Shown: piece after piece, positions 27,631 through 38,337 of the stretch | How positions within the stretch are numbered: position 1 is the first letter of the stretch | Layout of the letters: the number at the start of each line of letters is the position of its first letter | DNA from: Methylophaga sp. OBS4 | Lineage (GTDB): Bacteria > Pseudomonadota > Gammaproteobacteria > Nitrosococcales > Methylophagaceae | Assembly: GCF_026319305.1 (NCBI RefSeq) | Contig: NZ_JAPDMV010000017.1 | Span: forward strand, 1 to 64,000 | Direction of reading: 5' to 3' | Length of the DNA: 64,000 nt | Program-made: the position numbers and the translations under genes | Notes under the pieces: generated by a model | Databases searched by the model: none | Told to the model about the DNA's origin: nothing | Seen by the model: the letters and a program-made list of their open reading frames with translations, nothing else

Positions 27631-28417
27631 TGCGAATAGAGGTATTTTCGTCAGACGCAGTTGCCAGTGGCTGGCGTGCAGAAGTAAAAATCTGTGTGAC
27701 CGTATCGTTCATCAAAGCCGCTATACGTTCTACTTTGCGTTCCATCCAGTTATGCGCCATCACAACCGGAATCGCCACAGCCAAACCTACCGCTGTAGTC
27801 AAAAGCGCTTGCCAGATACCGCCTGATAAGACCGATGGATCCACCTGGTTACCGGCTGCTTCCATTTGCTGGAACGCGACAATCATTCCCAATACGGTAC
27901 CGAGCAATCCCAGCAAGGGGCTCAAAGTAGCAATGACTTCCAGTGGTCTCAGATAGGCACGTAACTGATTAAGTCTGAGTGTGGCGACTCTGTCGAGTTC
28001 TTCCTTCAGGGTATGCAGATCGGTATGTGTACTATTGAGACCATTGATTGTTAAAGCAACCAGTTCATCAATCGGACGCTTGGGTTTTAATAAAGCCATG
28101 GCTTGCTCTGACTCACCTTGCCGCCAATATTTCAGCACGTGATTAAAATGCTTGGCGGTTTCAGGTCTTGTCAGAACAAACTGCCACAGCTTCATCAAAA
28201 TAATAGCCAGGGCAATCACGGAAAATGCAGTCAGGATCCAGACAACCGGTCCGCCCACTTGCATGAAATCCTGGATTTTGGCGGCAATAAGATCTGGGCC
28301 CGTCATTTGAGTTTGCACGGCCACCTCAGCAGTCGATGAAATGGCGTCAACTGAACCTGGCGTATTTTCTACCAAGCCCTGTACCTGCTGACTGCTTGTT
28401 TCCGCTTGTTGCTCCAC
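27620..28417 (-). CDS. exbB: ExbB, MotA/TolQ/ExbB proton channel family
   Basis: A protein of 265 residues with three membrane helices; the first (VWILTAFSVIALAIILMKLW) is followed by a cytoplasmic loop and the pair with LSPLLGLLGTVLGMI and ALLTTAVGLAVAIPVVMAHN, the family signature. It forms the proton-driven motor with ExbD for TonB. Start: GTG at 28417, with AAGGAG 7 nt upstream; TTG at 28420 is too close. First gene of the operon, preceded by a promoter overlapped by a Fur-like box. Confidence 0.95.
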   Translation of the reverse strand: MEQQAETSSQQVQGLVENTPGSVDAISSTAEVAVQTQMTGPDLIAAKIQDFMQVGGPVVWILTAFSVIALAIILMKLWQFVLTRPETAKHFNHVLKYWRQGESEQAMALLKPKRPIDELVALTINGLNSTHTDLHTLKEELDRVATLRLNQLRAYLRPLEVIATLSPLLGLLGTVLGMIVAFQQMEAAGNQVDPSVLSGGIWQALLTTAVGLAVAIPVVMAHNWMERKVERIAALMNDTVTQIFTSARQPLATASDENTSIRNAA

Positions 28418-28441
28418 CAACCTACTCCTTGCTTTTTTTAC

Positions 28442-28472
28442 TAATGATAATGGTTATTATTTAGGTTGGCAA
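28442..28472 (-). promoter_or_regulatory. Fur-like box and sigma-70 promoter of the exbB-exbD-exbD-tonB operon
   Basis: On the minus strand, -35 TTGCCA (28472-28467) and -10 TATCAT (28449-28444) are 17 bp apart. A palindromic AT-rich sequence at 28442-28460 (plus strand TAATGATAATGGTTATTAT) resembles the Fur consensus and covers the -10 region, so iron-replete repression is expected. Recognised by eye; not scored. Confidence 0.7.
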
Positions 28473-28985
28473 ATAATTATGATAGATTGGAGAGTAATCT
28501 ACGTCAGGCCAATACGATTCTTAGCCTAGAAGCCATTGCGGCGGATATAAGCCATATAGTTTTATAAAAACAGTGACCAAAAGGTTTCCTGACCACACTT
28601 TAAATCAAGGCTTTAGAGAACACCGCCGACAGCAGGAACAAGTGTATCAGTGGCTATATCCGGCAGTTCACCGGTCAATGCCAGCATTGCTCCACGAATT
28701 TAGAACTATTTGTCAGCCCAATCCAGATTAGTTGTCGCAGATATCGCATCGACAATGTAACTCTATATGCTACAAACACTTTATGGCACAGCTCACAAAA
28801 AAATAATAAATTGCGAATAGCTGATATTTTCGATACAGCGGGAGGCAGTATCACATACTTGCCCGACATAATCCGGACTTTTCAACCGCCCTGACAACAC
28901 ATTTTTTATTGGTTTAAGGTGTGTAAACAAGACAAAACAGGAAACCAGGGTTGTCGAATAAAAGATCGGAATATATGTATGTAGA
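28473..28985. other. Gene-free, AT-rich intergenic region
   Basis: About 510 bp between the tonB operon and modC hold no convincing gene. A plus-strand stretch at 28604-28893 stays open for 96 codons but has no plausible start codon or ribosome site, so it could be chance or the remnant of a lost gene. No terminator, tRNA or repeat was seen. Confidence 0.5.
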
Positions 28986-30068
28986 TTATGCCGAGAATGG
29001 CATGAGATGTATTGCGGAAGCGAGCAGTGACAAACTGACCGTATCTCCAATTTGTAGATTGTTTCTGTTAGCTGCATGCTCTGGAATATCCATCTGCAGC
29101 ATTTCACCCTCAGTATTATCAACTCGCAATACGACAGTAGAGATGCCTCTCAAACTCAATAATTCGAAAACAATAGCTGTGACTGGATTTTCATGTTCGC
29201 CATGGGATGGACGAAGACGTTGATGCAGCAAAACTTTACTGGGAGGAATTGTCCAATAAACCTTACCCGGTAATAATGACCGGGATTGCGAGAGTTCAAA
29301 CACATAATCATGCCAGCGCAACTTCAACTGACCGCCATGATGCTCGAGTTCTCCCTGAAACAGATTTCTGACGTCGACCTGTCTTGCAATAGCGATATTT
29401 TCCGGTCGGTGTAATACTGCATCAGGACTACCCTGCTGCAATGTTTTGCCCTGATGTATTACACACATGCTGTCAGCCAGCATGGCTGCTTCATCCAGGT
29501 CATGTGTGACCAGCACAATGGGCATATTCAGTTGCCGACGTAATCCATGCAGTTCCAGGTATAACTTACGACGCGTGACTTTATCCACTGCTGAAAACGG
29601 CTCATCCAACAACAATACATCCGGATTACGTGCCAGAGCGCGTGCCAGCGCAACACGCTGTTGCTGACCACCGGATAATTGTGAAGGATATCGCTGCTCC
29701 AGCCCAAACAAATGAACTTTATCCAGAAGCGATTCAATGGAAACTGCCCGCCCGTTAGTCGAATGTTGCAGCGCAAGGTGGAGGTTTTCTGCAACGGTAA
29801 GATGGGGGAATAAAGCATAATTCTGAAACACCATTCCCACTTGTCGCTGTTGTGGCGACAGGTTCAGGGATCGTGAGCTATCGAACCAGCTATGCCCATC
29901 ACAGCTAATCAAACCGGAGTCCGGCGTGTTTAAACCTGCAATGCTGCGAAGTACGGTTGTTTTACCTGAACCTGAAGGACCGACTAAAGCCAATACCTCG
30001 CCCTGCTTACACCTTAATTCAGCATCCAGCCTCACTGGCGAACTCTGTTTAATGCTCACTTCAAGCAT
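28986..30068 (-). CDS. modC: Molybdate ABC transporter ATP-binding protein
   Basis: A 360-residue ABC ATPase. Walker A is GPSGSGKTT (about 33-41), the signature LSGGQQQRVALARAL and Walker B DVLLLDEPFSAVD are present, and the C-terminal 130 residues form a MOP-type domain that binds molybdate. It powers molybdate uptake. Starts 2 bp after modB. The context (modA-modB-modC) fits molybdate, although tungstate uptake cannot be excluded. Confidence 0.93.
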   Translation of the reverse strand: MLEVSIKQSSPVRLDAELRCKQGEVLALVGPSGSGKTTVLRSIAGLNTPDSGLISCDGHSWFDSSRSLNLSPQQRQVGMVFQNYALFPHLTVAENLHLALQHSTNGRAVSIESLLDKVHLFGLEQRYPSQLSGGQQQRVALARALARNPDVLLLDEPFSAVDKVTRRKLYLELHGLRRQLNMPIVLVTHDLDEAAMLADSMCVIHQGKTLQQGSPDAVLHRPENIAIARQVDVRNLFQGELEHHGGQLKLRWHDYVFELSQSRSLLPGKVYWTIPPSKVLLHQRLRPSHGEHENPVTAIVFELLSLRGISTVVLRVDNTEGEMLQMDIPEHAANRNNLQIGDTVSLSLLASAIHLMPFSA

Positions 30069-30070
30069 GT

Positions 30071-30742
30071 TTATCGCACCATAATCCGGGAATGATACCG
30101 GTTAAAGGCATATACTGCCGTAATCGTCAGCATCGCTATTATTAGCAACAATAGCGACATTAAACGGGCTTGTTCCTGTTCAAACGCCAATACACTGTCA
30201 TAGATGGCGATAGACAAGGTGCGCGTTTCACCGGCTATATTGCCGCCAATCATCAATACCACGCCGAATTCACCCAGCGTATGAGAAAAGCTCAGAATCC
30301 AGGCTGTCAGAATACCGGGCCAGGCCAGTGGCATCTCAATTTTCCAGAAAGTTTGCCAGTGGGAAAGTCCACTGCACCAGGCAGCTTCTCTTAATTCCGG
30401 TGCAATATTTTCCAGTGATCTCAGCATAGGTTGCACGGCAAACGGCAGACTATAAATGATTGAAGCCAGCCATAAACCGGCAAAGGAAAAAGCCAGGGCA
30501 TGTCCTGTGACACTGGAAAACAAACCACCCAACAGACTTTGACTGTCCATCATCACCAGCAGAAAATACCCCAGAACGGTAGGCGGTAATACCAGTGGCA
30601 GCGTGATCAGGGCTTCTACAATATAACTGCCCCGGAAGCGTTTACGTGCCAGCCAATAAGCGATACCTAGGCCTATCGGCATCAGACTGATGCTGGTTAA
30701 TAATGCCAATTTGATGGAAACTTGCAGTGCCTGCCAATCCAC
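30071..30742 (-). CDS. modB: Molybdate ABC transporter permease
   Basis: A 223-residue inner-membrane permease with about five helices. The conserved cytoplasmic loop shows EAAWCSGLSHWQTFWKIEMPLAWPGIL, the EAA motif that contacts ModC; TLPLVLPPTVLGYFLL is typical of ModB. Starts 2 bp after modA and ends 2 bp before modC, so the three are co-translated. Confidence 0.95.
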   Translation of the reverse strand: MDWQALQVSIKLALLTSISLMPIGLGIAYWLARKRFRGSYIVEALITLPLVLPPTVLGYFLLVMMDSQSLLGGLFSSVTGHALAFSFAGLWLASIIYSLPFAVQPMLRSLENIAPELREAAWCSGLSHWQTFWKIEMPLAWPGILTAWILSFSHTLGEFGVVLMIGGNIAGETRTLSIAIYDSVLAFEQEQARLMSLLLLIIAMLTITAVYAFNRYHSRIMVR

Positions 30743-30744
30743 CC

Positions 30745-31500
30745 CTATTCTCCAGTACTGACATCAAAGCCATGTTGTATAAACAAAGCTCTGCCAGCTT
30801 CACTCATGATAAAAGCAGCAAACTGCCCGGCTGCGGCATCATGCTGTTTGAGAATCACCATTTGCTGCTGCAACTTGCTATCAAGCCTGGCATAAGAGCC
30901 CCTGGCAGCAATTTTCGGTTGCATCGCATGGGTGTAAGGAATAAAGCCTGCATCGACATCTGGGGTCAGACTGAACTGGGTGACCTGTGAGGCATTTTCT
31001 GCCAATAATAAAAATGGTTGAGTGGCTTTGTAGATCCCTGCTTGTTCAAGTACTTTTACTGCAGCCTGGCCATAGGGGGCATGTTGTGGATTGGCAATAG
31101 CAATTTTTTTCACCTGGCCGGCACGTACAGATTCAACCAGCCCGTTCAGAGCTTTATCCACGTTGACAGACGAATGCTTGCCGGCAAACAAGGCCAGATA
31201 GCCCTGCGCATAATCAACCGGCTGACCGGTTGTCAGATCAAGTTCAATCAGAAGTTTGATATATTTCGGGTCGGCGGAGAAGAACAAATCATAAGGCGCA
31301 CCATGCCGAATCTGTGTGGCCAGATTGCCGGAAGCCGCATAAGTGACGGCAATATCAATATCTGTTCGCTTTTTGAATTCAGCCACCAGATCAGGCATCA
31401 CATAACGCAAATCGGAAGCGGCCGCTACTCTGACAGGATCAGCCTGCGCATTGCCTGCAAATAAAAGCAGCAACATCAACCAATAGCCGGACAAACGCAT
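30745..31500 (-). CDS. modA: Molybdate ABC transporter substrate-binding protein
   Basis: A 251-residue periplasmic protein with a signal peptide (LMLLLLFAGNAQA). The oxyanion-binding motif VAAASDLRYVMPDL at the mature N-terminus is typical of ModA, and PYDLFFSADPKYI and IANPQHAPYGQAA are family segments. ATG at 31500 has GGGAG 8 nt upstream; TTG at 31515 is less likely. Only 67 bp, mostly a terminator, separate it from the pnp stop, so its promoter is not obvious and may lie inside pnp. Confidence 0.94.
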   Translation of the reverse strand: MRLSGYWLMLLLLFAGNAQADPVRVAAASDLRYVMPDLVAEFKKRTDIDIAVTYAASGNLATQIRHGAPYDLFFSADPKYIKLLIELDLTTGQPVDYAQGYLALFAGKHSSVNVDKALNGLVESVRAGQVKKIAIANPQHAPYGQAAVKVLEQAGIYKATQPFLLLAENASQVTQFSLTPDVDAGFIPYTHAMQPKIAARGSYARLDSKLQQQMVILKQHDAAAGQFAAFIMSEAGRALFIQHGFDVSTGE

Positions 31501-31520
31501 TAAAGAATCTCCCAAACAAA

Positions 31521-31545
31521 AAAGCCCCGGACCAGCCGGGGCTTT
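31521..31545 (-). terminator. Rho-independent terminator after pnp
   Basis: A perfect 10-bp stem, AAAGCCCCGG / CCGGGGCTTT, with a 5-nt loop lies 22 bp after the pnp stop. On the minus strand the 3' arm runs into TTTTTTG. A strong intrinsic terminator between pnp and modA. Confidence 0.92.
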
Positions 31546-31567
31546 CAGTTTAGCGAATTAAAGACAA

Positions 31568-33661
31568 TTAGTCTTCGCTGGTTTCACTCACTGCTTTCAT
31601 GCTCAGGCGAATACGGCCCTGGCGATCAACTTCCAGTACTTTAACCTGGATCACATCACCTTCAGACAGTTTGTCACTGACATTTTCCACACGTTCGTCA
31701 GAAATCTGCGAAATGTGGACCAGACCATCTTTACCCGGCAGGATAGTGACAAAGGCACCGAAGTCCATCAGCTTGGCTACACGGCCTTCGTAGATTTTAC
31801 CGACTTCAACTTCAGCTGTAATATCTTCAATGCGTCGCAGCGCTTGCTGACCTGCATTAAAGTCAGAAGAGAAGATCATTACCGTACCATCATCCTGAAT
31901 ATCGATAGTCGCGCCGGTTTCTTCGGTAATCGCACGAATAGTCGCACCACCTTTACCGATAACGTCACGGATTTTATCCGCGTGAATCTTGACCGTAATA
32001 ATACGCGGCGCAAATTCAGACATTTCCTGACGGTGAGTTGAAATCACTGCGTTCATTTTTTCCAGAATGTGCAGGCGTCCATCACGGGCCTGCGCCAGGG
32101 CAGTACGCATGATTTCTTCGTTGATGCCTTCGATCTTGATATCCATCTGCAACGCAGTGACACCTTTTTCGGTACCGGCCACTTTGAAGTCCATATCACC
32201 CAGATGATCTTCATCACCCAGGATGTCGGTCAGTACTGCATAGCCGTTGTCTTCTTTGATCAGTCCCATCGCAATACCGGCGACAGGCGCTTTAATCGGT
32301 ACACCGGCATCCATCAACGCCAGGCTGGTACCGCAAACTGAAGCCATTGAGCTGGAACCGTTAGATTCCGTGATCTCAGAAACAACACGAACCACATACG
32401 GAAATTCTTCCGCCGTTGGCATCACGGCTTGAATACCGCGTTTGGCCAGCTTACCGTGACCAATCTCACGACGTTTTGGCGAGCCGACAAAACCGGTTTC
32501 ACCGACGCAGAATGGTGGGAAATTGTAGTGCAACATGAAGCGATCACGGTATTCACCTTCTACCGCATCAATCATCTGCGCATCACGCTCGGCCCCCAAA
32601 GTGGCAACAACAATCGCCTGCGTTTCACCTCGGGTGAACAAGGCAGAGCCATGGACACGCGGCAATACTGTGGTTTCAACAAACACCGGGCGAACCGTTT
32701 TGGTATCACGACCATCAATACGCGGATCGCCAGCCAGAATCTTGCCGCGAACCAGTTCTTTTTCCAGTTTGGAGAACACACCTTTAACATCGTCCGCTGT
32801 GTATTCCGATTCATCCGTAACCAGCGCTTCAACAGCGGCGTTACGTACAGCGCTCAATTGCTCCAGACGCGCCAGCTTGTCGCTGATAGCATAAGCTTCC
32901 TGAATACCGGCAAATGCTTTGTCTTTGACAGCATTGTATAAAGTTTCATCTTTTTCAGGCGCCGCCCAGTCCCAGGCAGGTTTACCTGCTTCCGCCTGCA
33001 ATTCCTTAACAAGGTTAATCGCAGTCTGTATTTGCTGATGACCGAACATCACCGAACCCAGCATGACTTCTTCCGGCAGTTCGGAGGCTTCTGATTCCAC
33101 CATCAATACCGCCGATTCAGTACCGGCAACCACCAGATCCAGTGAACTTTTGTCCAACTGAGCCTTGCTAGGGTTGAGTACATAGCTGCCATCAACATAA
33201 CCGACACGTGCACCGCCCAATGGGCCGTTAAATGGCATGCCTGAGATAGCCAAAGCAGCCGAAGCACCAATCATGGCAGGAATATCCGGATCAATTTCCG
33301 GATCCAGCGCCACAACGGTTGCGATTACCTGGACTTCGTTAACAAAACCTTTAGGGAATAAAGGTCGTAGAGGACGGTCAATCAAGCGAGAGGTCAGTGT
33401 TTCTTTTTCGCTGGGACGGCCTTCACGTTTGAAAAAGCCGCCGGGGATTTTACCGGCTGCATAGGTGCGTTCTTGATAGTTAACCGTTAAAGGAAAAAAA
33501 TCCTGGCCAGGCTGGACGTCTTTTTTACCGACCACGCTCACCAATACTGAAGTTTCACCAAGGCTGGCAATAACGGCACCGCCAGCTTGACGCGCAATTT
33601 TTCCGGTTTCTAAACTTAAAATATGCTCACCGTACTGAACTGTCTTTTTTACTGAGTTCAC
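31568..33661 (-). CDS. pnp: Polynucleotide phosphorylase
   Basis: A 697-residue 3'-5' phosphorolytic exoribonuclease. It has two RNase PH domains joined by an all-helical segment, then KH ([15 protein letters not shown]) and S1 ([16 protein letters not shown]) RNA-binding domains at the C-terminus. It degrades RNA and is part of the degradosome. The start is GTG at 33661 with AAGGA about 8 nt upstream. Located downstream of rpsO, as usual; the hairpin at 33725-33763 lies in its leader. Confidence 0.98.
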   Translation of the reverse strand: MNSVKKTVQYGEHILSLETGKIARQAGGAVIASLGETSVLVSVVGKKDVQPGQDFFPLTVNYQERTYAAGKIPGGFFKREGRPSEKETLTSRLIDRPLRPLFPKGFVNEVQVIATVVALDPEIDPDIPAMIGASAALAISGMPFNGPLGGARVGYVDGSYVLNPSKAQLDKSSLDLVVAGTESAVLMVESEASELPEEVMLGSVMFGHQQIQTAINLVKELQAEAGKPAWDWAAPEKDETLYNAVKDKAFAGIQEAYAISDKLARLEQLSAVRNAAVEALVTDESEYTADDVKGVFSKLEKELVRGKILAGDPRIDGRDTKTVRPVFVETTVLPRVHGSALFTRGETQAIVVATLGAERDAQMIDAVEGEYRDRFMLHYNFPPFCVGETGFVGSPKRREIGHGKLAKRGIQAVMPTAEEFPYVVRVVSEITESNGSSSMASVCGTSLALMDAGVPIKAPVAGIAMGLIKEDNGYAVLTDILGDEDHLGDMDFKVAGTEKGVTALQMDIKIEGINEEIMRTALAQARDGRLHILEKMNAVISTHRQEMSEFAPRIITVKIHADKIRDVIGKGGATIRAITEETGATIDIQDDGTVMIFSSDFNAGQQALRRIEDITAEVEVGKIYEGRVAKLMDFGAFVTILPGKDGLVHISQISDERVENVSDKLSEGDVIQVKVLEVDRQGRIRLSMKAVSETSED

Positions 33662-33724
33662 TCTTTTTTCCTTCTCTCTTGTCTTAACTCAGTTGCGGAC
33701 CTGCTCCACAACTGACTGAATACG

Positions 33725-33763
33725 AATATGCCCCTGAAACTGCAACAGCTTCAGGGGCATATT
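33725..33763 (-). terminator. rpsO-pnp intergenic hairpin
   Basis: A 14-bp perfect inverted repeat (AATATGCCCCTGAA / TTCAGGGGCATATT) with an 11-nt loop lies between rpsO and pnp. A corresponding hairpin region in E. coli acts as the rpsO terminator and the RNase III processing site that lets PNPase autoregulate; the same role is inferred here. The T-run on the minus strand is poor, so read-through is likely. Confidence 0.7.
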
Positions 33764-33833
33764 TTATATTACGAACCCGGCACCCATATTTATGGGCGAG
33801 GTTTTATGCATAAAATCGGTCACCAGACTCAAC

Positions 33834-34103
33834 TTAGCGGCGCAAACCTAACTCTGCGATCAAGGCACGGTAACGCTCGATATCTGTTTTTTTCAGGTAA
33901 TCCAGCATTTTACGACGGCTACTGACCATTTTTAACAGGCCTTGACGTGAGTGGTGGTCATGGATGTTTGTTTTGAAGTGATCGGACAGGTTGGTAATAC
34001 GCGCTGTTAACAAAGCAATTTGTACTTCAGCTGAACCTGTATCACCTTCAGAACGAGCATGTTTGCTGATGATTTCTTTCTTTTGCTGTGCAGAAATAGA
34101 CAT
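33834..34103 (-). CDS. rpsO: 30S ribosomal protein S15
   Basis: An 89-residue protein, exactly the family length. [17 protein letters not shown] at the start, [17 protein letters not shown] and [19 protein letters not shown] are the S15 signatures. It binds the central domain of 16S rRNA. ATG at 34103 has GGAG 6 nt upstream; the longer frame to 34184 is leader. It follows truB and precedes pnp. Confidence 0.98.
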   Translation of the reverse strand: MSISAQQKKEIISKHARSEGDTGSAEVQIALLTARITNLSDHFKTNIHDHHSRQGLLKMVSSRRKMLDYLKKTDIERYRALIAELGLRR

Positions 34104-34238
34104 TAAAAACTCCAACTTTAATTGTAGCCTCTGGCTACCAGTTAAATTCTGAACTGCCCCAGCAACATTTACCGGAACAGCCAACCTTTTAAGGCTAACA
34201 AATTCTACCGACTTTCTCCCTGCTAAACAAGAAGTTCG

Positions 34239-35165
34239 TCAGGATACCGCGTTGACAAACAAGCGTTTTGGCATGACGACGCCATCTGGCATCATTTCAC
34301 CTAATCCCAGAAACTGCCCGTTATAATCAAACAAACGTACATTTGCGCACTCAAAATCTTGCTCAGTCTGCACGGACTGGCCAAATCCCAATTGCTTTGT
34401 CATCGCCTCATCCAGAGAAATAACCGGCCAGTCAGGCAAAGCTTCATGTGCAGGCACCAGCGTATTATCCAGTGACGTCTGTTCGTCCTGCTCAGCCAAT
34501 GCTTTTAGCTTGTCCAGTGTGATGGCATCTTTAAGTACATAACCCGCCACAGCGGTACGCCGCAACATAGTGACATGGCCACCACAGCCAAGTTGATGGC
34601 TGATATCTTCGACTAAAGTTCGGATATATGTACCTTTGCTGCAACGTACTGACAGGGTAAAACCGTCTTTGCCAACATCAAGCAGCGTTATATCGTAAAT
34701 GTGAATGCGCCGGGATTTACGTTCAATTTCAATTCCCTGACGAGCCAGCTTATACAGCGGTTGCCCTTGATGCTTCAAGGCAGAAAACATCGGCGGTACT
34801 TGCTCCTGTTCGCCGATAAAAGCTGACAGAATATCTCTGAGCTGTTGTTCGCTGAAGTCTGGCACGGGCGTTTCATTGATGACTTCACCATCGGCATCGC
34901 CGCTATCGGTAGTGATACCCAGTTTGCAGGTCACCTGATATTGCTTGTCTGCATCAAGCAGATAACCGGAAAGTTTGGTCGCCTCACCCAGACAGACTGG
35001 CAATACACCGCTTGCTAACGGGTCAAGACTGCCGGTATGACCCGCTTTTTTAGCATCAAACAGACGTTTGACCTGTTGCAGAATATGATTGGAACTATGA
35101 CCGGTAGGTTTATCAACAATCACAATACCGGTAATATCACGCCCCTTTTTATTGCGTCTGGCCAT
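34239..35165 (-). CDS. truB: tRNA pseudouridine synthase B
   Basis: A 308-residue enzyme that makes pseudouridine 55 in the T-loop of tRNAs. The catalytic aspartate lies in GHTGSLDPLASGVLP, and the N-terminal IVIVDKPTGHSSN is the family start. The C-terminal PUA-like part follows. Starts 14 bp after rbfA. Confidence 0.97.
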   Translation of the reverse strand: MARRNKKGRDITGIVIVDKPTGHSSNHILQQVKRLFDAKKAGHTGSLDPLASGVLPVCLGEATKLSGYLLDADKQYQVTCKLGITTDSGDADGEVINETPVPDFSEQQLRDILSAFIGEQEQVPPMFSALKHQGQPLYKLARQGIEIERKSRRIHIYDITLLDVGKDGFTLSVRCSKGTYIRTLVEDISHQLGCGGHVTMLRRTAVAGYVLKDAITLDKLKALAEQDEQTSLDNTLVPAHEALPDWPVISLDEAMTKQLGFGQSVQTEQDFECANVRLFDYNGQFLGLGEMMPDGVVMPKRLFVNAVS

Positions 35166-35179
35166 GATAGATATAAAGT

Positions 35180-35551
35180 TCAGTCTTCTTTTCGTGGTGC
35201 GTTGGCTTTGGCGATCAACTCGTCCATGCGAAAACCGTTTTCCAGCGTTTTATCGTAAACGAATTGCAACTCGGGAATATTTCGCAGTTTAACACGAGCT
35301 GCCAGACCACGACGCAAATAACCGGCAGCGCTATTCAGACCCTGAATACACTGCTGGGCATCCTGTTCTGATTCAAAGCCATTAAAGCGTGTGACATAAA
35401 CCTTGGCGTATTTGAGATCAGCCGTCACATCCACATGTGAGACTGTTACCATGCCGACACGCGGATCCGAGATCTCACGCTGGAGCATCAGCGCGAGTTC
35501 TCGCATAATAACTTCACTGAATCGACTGGTTCGACTGTATTCTTTTGCCAT
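35180..35551 (-). CDS. rbfA: 30S ribosome-binding factor A
   Basis: A 123-residue KH-fold assembly factor for 16S rRNA maturation and cold growth. The segments SEVIMRELALMLQREISDPR and VTADLKYAKVYVT are typical. Its ATG overlaps the infB stop by one base (TAATG). Length is normal. Confidence 0.96.
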   Translation of the reverse strand: MAKEYSRTSRFSEVIMRELALMLQREISDPRVGMVTVSHVDVTADLKYAKVYVTRFNGFESEQDAQQCIQGLNSAAGYLRRGLAARVKLRNIPELQFVYDKTLENGFRMDELIAKANAPRKED

Positions 35552-38334
35552 TACAATGCCGGTTTCATCAGAACGCGTTCATAAACTTCGATGTGGTCCC
35601 CGGGTTTAACGTCTTTGTAGTTTTTCACGCCGATACCACATTCGGTACCCGAGTTGACTTCGTTGACGTCATCCTTGAACCGGCGCAATGATTCCAGCTC
35701 ACCTTCGTAAATAACCACGTTGTCACGCAATACCCGAATCGGGTTATGGCGTTTGACCACACCTTCGATAACCAGACAGCCGGCAATATCGCCAAATTTG
35801 GGTGAACTGAACACATCGTCAACCCGTGCCAGACCAATAATTTCATCTTTGTAAACCGGTTCCAGCATACCGGTCATGGCTTTAGTCACCACATCCAGCA
35901 AGTCATAAATAATGCTGAAATATTGAACATCCAGGCCTTTTTCACTGATGACCTTACGGGCAGCATTATCGGCACGTACGTTGAAACCAATCAGGATTGC
36001 ATCAGAAGCCGCTGCCAATTGTGCATCGGTTTCATTGATACCACCGACACCGGAACCGACTACACGCACTTTGACCAGATCCGTCGACAGTTTCTGCAAA
36101 CCCTGGCTGACCGCTTCAACAGAACCATGTACGTCACCCTTGATGACGACATTGAGGGTTTTGACATCGCCCGCTTCCATTTTGTTGAACATATCATCCA
36201 ATTTGGCAGCCTGTTGCTGTGCCATTTTCAATTCGCGTGCTTTAGTCTGACGGAAATTAGCGATCTCACGTGCTGTGCGATCATCCGGCGCAGCTTGTAA
36301 TTCATCGCCTGCTGCCGGTGTGCCTGACAGCCCCAACAATTCGACTGGCGTAGACGGCCCGGCAGAGTCCAGTGGTTGTCCCTGTTCGTTGAACATGGCA
36401 CGAACACGCCCGAATTCCTGACCTACGACAACGATATCGCCTTTTTTCAGCGTACCTTGTTGAACCAATACCGTCACAACCGTACCACGGCCCTTATCAA
36501 GACGAGCCTCAATCACGGTACCATGGGCAGGACCTTGTTCCGGCGCTGACAACTCCATTACTTCGGCTTGCAGGGAAATGGCATCAAGCAAGTCATCCAC
36601 ACCTTGACCGGTCAAAGCGGATACAGGTACAAACTGTACATCGCCACCCCAGTCTTCCGGAATCACTTCATGGTTAGCCAGTTCCTGCTTAACACGGTCC
36701 GGATTGGCTTCCGGCTTATCCATTTTATTAACCGCAACAATCAGCACCGAGTCAGCTGCTTTCGCATGCTGTACCGCTTCAATTGTTTGCGGCATCACAC
36801 CATCATCAGCAGCAACGACCAGAATAACGATATCGGTTACTTTGGCGCCGCGCGAACGCATCTCAGTAAATGCGGCATGGCCCGGAGTATCCAGGAAAGT
36901 GACTTCACCACGGCTGGTTTCGACCTTATAAGCCCCGATATGTTGGGTAATACCACCGGCTTCACCAGAAGTCACTTTGGTACGGCGAATATAGTCAAGC
37001 AAGGAAGTTTTACCGTGATCTACGTGCCCCATAACGGTGACCACCGGAGCACGAGCAACGGCTTCACCCAACTCTTCATCAGAGACCTGTAACGCCTGCT
37101 CCACTTCATTTTCATGTATGGGTTTGGCAACATGCCCCATTTCTTCAACCACAATCACAGCCGTATCTTGATCCAGCACCTGATTGATGGTGGCCATCGT
37201 TCCCAGCCCCATCAGAGTTTTAATCACTTCAGCGGCTTTAACAGACATGCGCTGTGCAAGATCAGACACACTGATTGTGTCCGGCACACTTACTTCATGC
37301 ACGACAGGGGCTGTCGGTTTAGAGAAACCATGTTCGGTTTCGCGAACCGCTGTTCTCGACTGAGACACCCCTTTCTTTTTCTTACGGCGGCCGGCTTTAC
37401 CTTCGCTGACATGCAGTTCTTTGCGCTCGAAATCCTCTTCTTTGCGTTGACCGCGACGGCTGGGTTTATCCTTATTGTGACGTACTTCCGCATCTTTGGT
37501 TTTGCGGACATCAGCTTTCTGTTCTTTCGCTTGCGCTTCGGCTGCAGCAGCTTTAGCTTCTTCTCTGACTTTCTCCAGCGCTTCTTCTTCCTCACGCGCT
37601 TTTTTCTTTGCTTCCAGCGCTTTTTCTGCATCTATACGCGCAAGGTTGGCGGCACGACGTCTGGCATCTGCTTCTTCAAGCTTTTTATGTGCCAATTGCG
37701 ACGGGCTGAGTTCTTCTTCAGCTTTTTGCTTACTCTTGACCGCAGGTTTTTTGGCTTTGGCTTCTTCTTCCAGCGCTTTCTTTTCTTCTTCAGCTGCCAG
37801 TCTCGCTTCTTCAGCGGCCTGATTTTCGGCTTCAATCGCTGCCGCTACCGCAGCTGCTTCCTGCTCCGCTTCCTGCTGACGTCGAGAGTCATCTTCAACC
37901 TGCTTGCGCTTGCTTTCCTGCTCCAGCCGTTCCTGTTCCTGACGGGCAACCTCGGCAGCGTGCTCTTCCGCTTCTTTCTGTTTCAACAGATCTGCGGCAG
38001 CAGCCGCTTCTTCTGTAGCACTGCGTTTGACGTAAGTACGTTTTTTACGTACTTCAACGCTGACACTTTTACCGCCCCGTGTTGCGCCACCCAGCTTGAT
38101 TTCACTAAGTGATTTACGTTTAAGCGTGATTTTCTTTGGCGAAGATGCCGTAGCACCATCTGCAGTTTTGCCATGACGTTGTTGCAGAAACTTCAATAAG
38201 CTCTGCTTTTGATCTTCAGTGATCATATCATCAGGCTTTGAGACGTTAATCCCTGCTTCGTTCAGCTGTTCCACCAAGCGTTCAGCTGTAATTCCGACTG
38301 TGCCAGCCAGGTCTTTAACCCTCATGTCACTCAT
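35551..38334 (-). CDS. infB: Translation initiation factor IF-2
   Basis: A 927-residue translational GTPase. G1 is [12 protein letters not shown], with DTPGHAAF and NKMDKPEA following. The N-terminal half (about residues 50-330) is very rich in Lys, Glu, Ala and Arg, a long charged helical region. It brings fMet-tRNA to the 30S subunit. Starts 3 bp after the nusA stop. Several long open frames on the other strand here are shadows of this charged region. Confidence 0.98.
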   Translation of the reverse strand: MSDMRVKDLAGTVGITAERLVEQLNEAGINVSKPDDMITEDQKQSLLKFLQQRHGKTADGATASSPKKITLKRKSLSEIKLGGATRGGKSVSVEVRKKRTYVKRSATEEAAAAADLLKQKEAEEHAAEVARQEQERLEQESKRKQVEDDSRRQQEAEQEAAAVAAAIEAENQAAEEARLAAEEEKKALEEEAKAKKPAVKSKQKAEEELSPSQLAHKKLEEADARRRAANLARIDAEKALEAKKKAREEEEALEKVREEAKAAAAEAQAKEQKADVRKTKDAEVRHNKDKPSRRGQRKEEDFERKELHVSEGKAGRRKKKKGVSQSRTAVRETEHGFSKPTAPVVHEVSVPDTISVSDLAQRMSVKAAEVIKTLMGLGTMATINQVLDQDTAVIVVEEMGHVAKPIHENEVEQALQVSDEELGEAVARAPVVTVMGHVDHGKTSLLDYIRRTKVTSGEAGGITQHIGAYKVETSRGEVTFLDTPGHAAFTEMRSRGAKVTDIVILVVAADDGVMPQTIEAVQHAKAADSVLIVAVNKMDKPEANPDRVKQELANHEVIPEDWGGDVQFVPVSALTGQGVDDLLDAISLQAEVMELSAPEQGPAHGTVIEARLDKGRGTVVTVLVQQGTLKKGDIVVVGQEFGRVRAMFNEQGQPLDSAGPSTPVELLGLSGTPAAGDELQAAPDDRTAREIANFRQTKARELKMAQQQAAKLDDMFNKMEAGDVKTLNVVIKGDVHGSVEAVSQGLQKLSTDLVKVRVVGSGVGGINETDAQLAAASDAILIGFNVRADNAARKVISEKGLDVQYFSIIYDLLDVVTKAMTGMLEPVYKDEIIGLARVDDVFSSPKFGDIAGCLVIEGVVKRHNPIRVLRDNVVIYEGELESLRRFKDDVNEVNSGTECGIGVKNYKDVKPGDHIEVYERVLMKPAL

Positions 38335-38337
38335 TGG

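Noticed and set aside
28675-28869. 64-codon minus-strand frame between exbB and modC
   Set aside because: No ribosome site or domain; likely chance in an AT-rich gap.
37114-38112. 332-codon plus-strand frame opposite infB
   Set aside because: Antisense shadow of the charged N-terminal region of IF-2; Phe-rich with no domain.
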